From contig JAHCIH010000007.1 of the NCBI GenBank assembly GCA_026129335.1, positions 42,133-106,132 on the forward strand: 64,000 nt of DNA, written 5' to 3'. Shown in pieces: positions 63,219-64,000 of this stretch. The notes beneath the pieces were generated by a model. The model ran no database searches, had not been told where the DNA came from, and saw nothing but the letters and a program-made list of their open reading frames with translations. This stretch comes from Anaerolineales bacterium (GTDB taxonomy: Bacteria; Chloroflexota; Anaerolineae; Anaerolineales; UBA11579). Positions within the stretch are counted from its first letter, which is position 1. Each line of letters begins with the position of its first letter. The position numbers and the translations under genes were made by a program.

Positions 63219-63944
63219 TTAGGAAGCCTGGCTGGCGCGCACCAGGGCGCGGAACAGGTTCTGCATGCGCGGGTCGTTTGGCAGGCACTCCGGGTGCCAC
63301 TGCACGCCCACGGCGAAAGGATGGTCCGGCAACTCGATGGCCTCCACCAACCCATCCGGCGCGCTGGCAGTGGCCTTGAGATCTGCCGCCAGGTCCTTGA
63401 TGCCCTGGTGATGCAGGCTGTTCACGTCCACGATGGGCTCGCCCAAAATCTCGGCCAGGCGGCTGCCTTCGCTAACCTGCACCGGATGGGCCAGGTAATC
63501 CCAGGGATGGTCGGGGAAGTTGGTGTGCTGCAGCGCGCCGGGCAGCTGGTCGGGGATGTGGGTATACAGCGTGCCACCGAAGGCCACGTTCATAATCTGC
63601 AGGCCGCGGCAAATGCCCAACAAGGGCTTCCCGCCTTCGGCGGCCTGCAGAGCCAGCTGGATTTCGATCTCGTCGCGCTCGGCATCCAGGTCGTAGAGCT
63701 TTTCGTGCGGCTCGCCATTGAAGCGATGGATTTCGATGTCGCCGCCGCCGGTGAAGACCAGGCCGTCCAGGCGGGCCAACAGCTCGCTCAACCTGTCCAA
63801 GGGCAGGTTGAGCGGGATGAGCACCGGGATGGCCCCGGCGCGGGCCAGCGCCTCGCTGTACGGGCGCGGCGTTTGGATGACGTCGATTTGGTAGAGGTCG
63901 GAGTGGGCCTTGCGGGTGGTGACGCCGATGAGTGGAGCGGGCAT
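63219..63944 (-). CDS. Class I glutamine amidotransferase-like hydrolase (gamma-glutamyl-GABA hydrolase type)
   Basis: 241 residues of the peptidase C26 family. Nucleophile Cys112 lies in LLGICRGLQIMN and the His-Glu pair in VGVQWHPE; GLVFTGGGDI is the oxyanion region. Relatives (PuuD) split gamma-glutamyl-GABA in putrescine catabolism; other C26 enzymes hydrolyse gamma-glutamyl-linked compounds, so the substrate is uncertain. Minus-strand TAGAAT 7 bases before ATG 63944 supports this start over a longer frame. The gene converges with the beta-CASP nuclease gene, leaving only one base between the stops. Confidence 0.88.
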   Translation of the reverse strand: MPAPLIGVTTRKAHSDLYQIDVIQTPRPYSEALARAGAIPVLIPLNLPLDRLSELLARLDGLVFTGGGDIEIHRFNGEPHEKLYDLDAERDEIEIQLALQAAEGGKPLLGICRGLQIMNVAFGGTLYTHIPDQLPGALQHTNFPDHPWDYLAHPVQVSEGSRLAEILGEPIVDVNSLHHQGIKDLAADLKATASAPDGLVEAIELPDHPFAVGVQWHPECLPNDPRMQNLFRALVRASQAS

Positions 63945-63951
63945 GAGGGCC

Positions 63952-63957
63952 ATTCTA
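63952..63957 (-). promoter_or_regulatory. -10 hexamer, leaderless C26 hydrolase gene
   Basis: Minus strand TAGAAT ends 7 bases before the ATG at 63944. Confidence 0.6.
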
Positions 63958-63971
63958 CTTGAAAGAGGGAT

Positions 63972-64000
63972 GGCAATTAGCAATTAGTAATTAGTAACTA
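63972..64000. repeat. 7-bp-periodic tract at window edge
   Basis: GGCAATT, AGCAATT, AGTAATT, AGTAACT continue to the end of the window. Confidence 0.65.

Overview
The window looks like a chromosomal segment of a bacterium of the phylum Chloroflexota, probably class Anaerolineae. It is GC-rich and gene-dense, and carries housekeeping genes (gyrB, folD, parAB, hrcA-grpE-dnaK-dnaJ, groESL, miaB, prmA, trmD, rnd), a seven-gene Mrp-type Na+/H+ antiporter operon and a branched-chain amino acid ABC transporter. Secreted propeller/beta-helix proteins carry their own sortase, and the intergenic DNA is rich in palindromes and 7-bp periodic repeats. The phylum call is an inference from gene content and style; no rRNA or tRNA gene was seen. 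Only the RDD gene at the left edge is cut by the window.

Layout. 1-7330 (minus strand): RDD membrane protein, ornithine cyclodeaminase-family enzyme, then livKHMGF with a terminator between livK and livH. 7702-13405 (plus): gyrB, a seven-bladed-propeller/sortase protein, an immunity-like protein, folD. 13442-19468 (minus): mnhABCDEFG. 19819-28756 (plus): 8-oxoguanine-deaminase-like amidohydrolase, carbamate kinase, a membrane glycosyltransferase, a translationally coupled set of one soluble and three complex-I-like membrane proteins, and a coiled-coil protein. 28780-31274 (minus): pfkB-like kinase, parA (frameshifted as sequenced), parB. 31391-35530 (plus): a frameshifted RibD/DHFR-like gene and a large beta-helix/sortase protein. 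35682-40351 (minus): hrcA-grpE-dnaK-dnaJ under CIRCE. 40632-49594: C39-like peptidase, miaB, two tandem MFS exporters behind a 13-codon leader peptide, an alpha/beta hydrolase, prmA, a LOG-family protein, trmD. 49690-57812 (plus): an AT-rich AftA-like glycosyltransferase, two TPR proteins, groESL under CIRCE, a propeller lipoprotein. 57977-63944: a SpoU-type methyltransferase, an ABC exporter, RNase D, a beta-CASP nuclease, and a class I glutamine amidotransferase-like hydrolase.

Most notable. (1) Two secreted proteins (9758-11860 and 32114-35530) share a C-terminal cassette: a cysteine-containing domain, an LPATG sortase motif, then a complete sortase domain with His, TLxTC Cys and Arg. Substrate motif and enzyme are in one chain, which suggests a self-processing (cis) sortase. 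(2) The MFS pair is preceded by a strong promoter, a Shine-Dalgarno site and a 13-codon hydrophobic ORF whose stop overlaps the exporter start, the layout of a drug-sensing leader peptide. (3) About 16 genes have a TANNNT -10 hexamer only 6-10 bases before the start codon, so leaderless transcription appears widespread, while the stress and transport operons use Shine-Dalgarno sites. (4) Degenerate 7-bp-periodic tracts lie between genes, several beginning at a stop codon. (5) Two antiporter-like membrane proteins lack the usual proton-channel glutamate and sit with a small NuoK/HyfE-like protein and a conserved soluble partner.

Two genes (parA, RibD-like) each carry a single-base frameshift in otherwise well conserved sequence; base-level errors in the assembly are a likely explanation.
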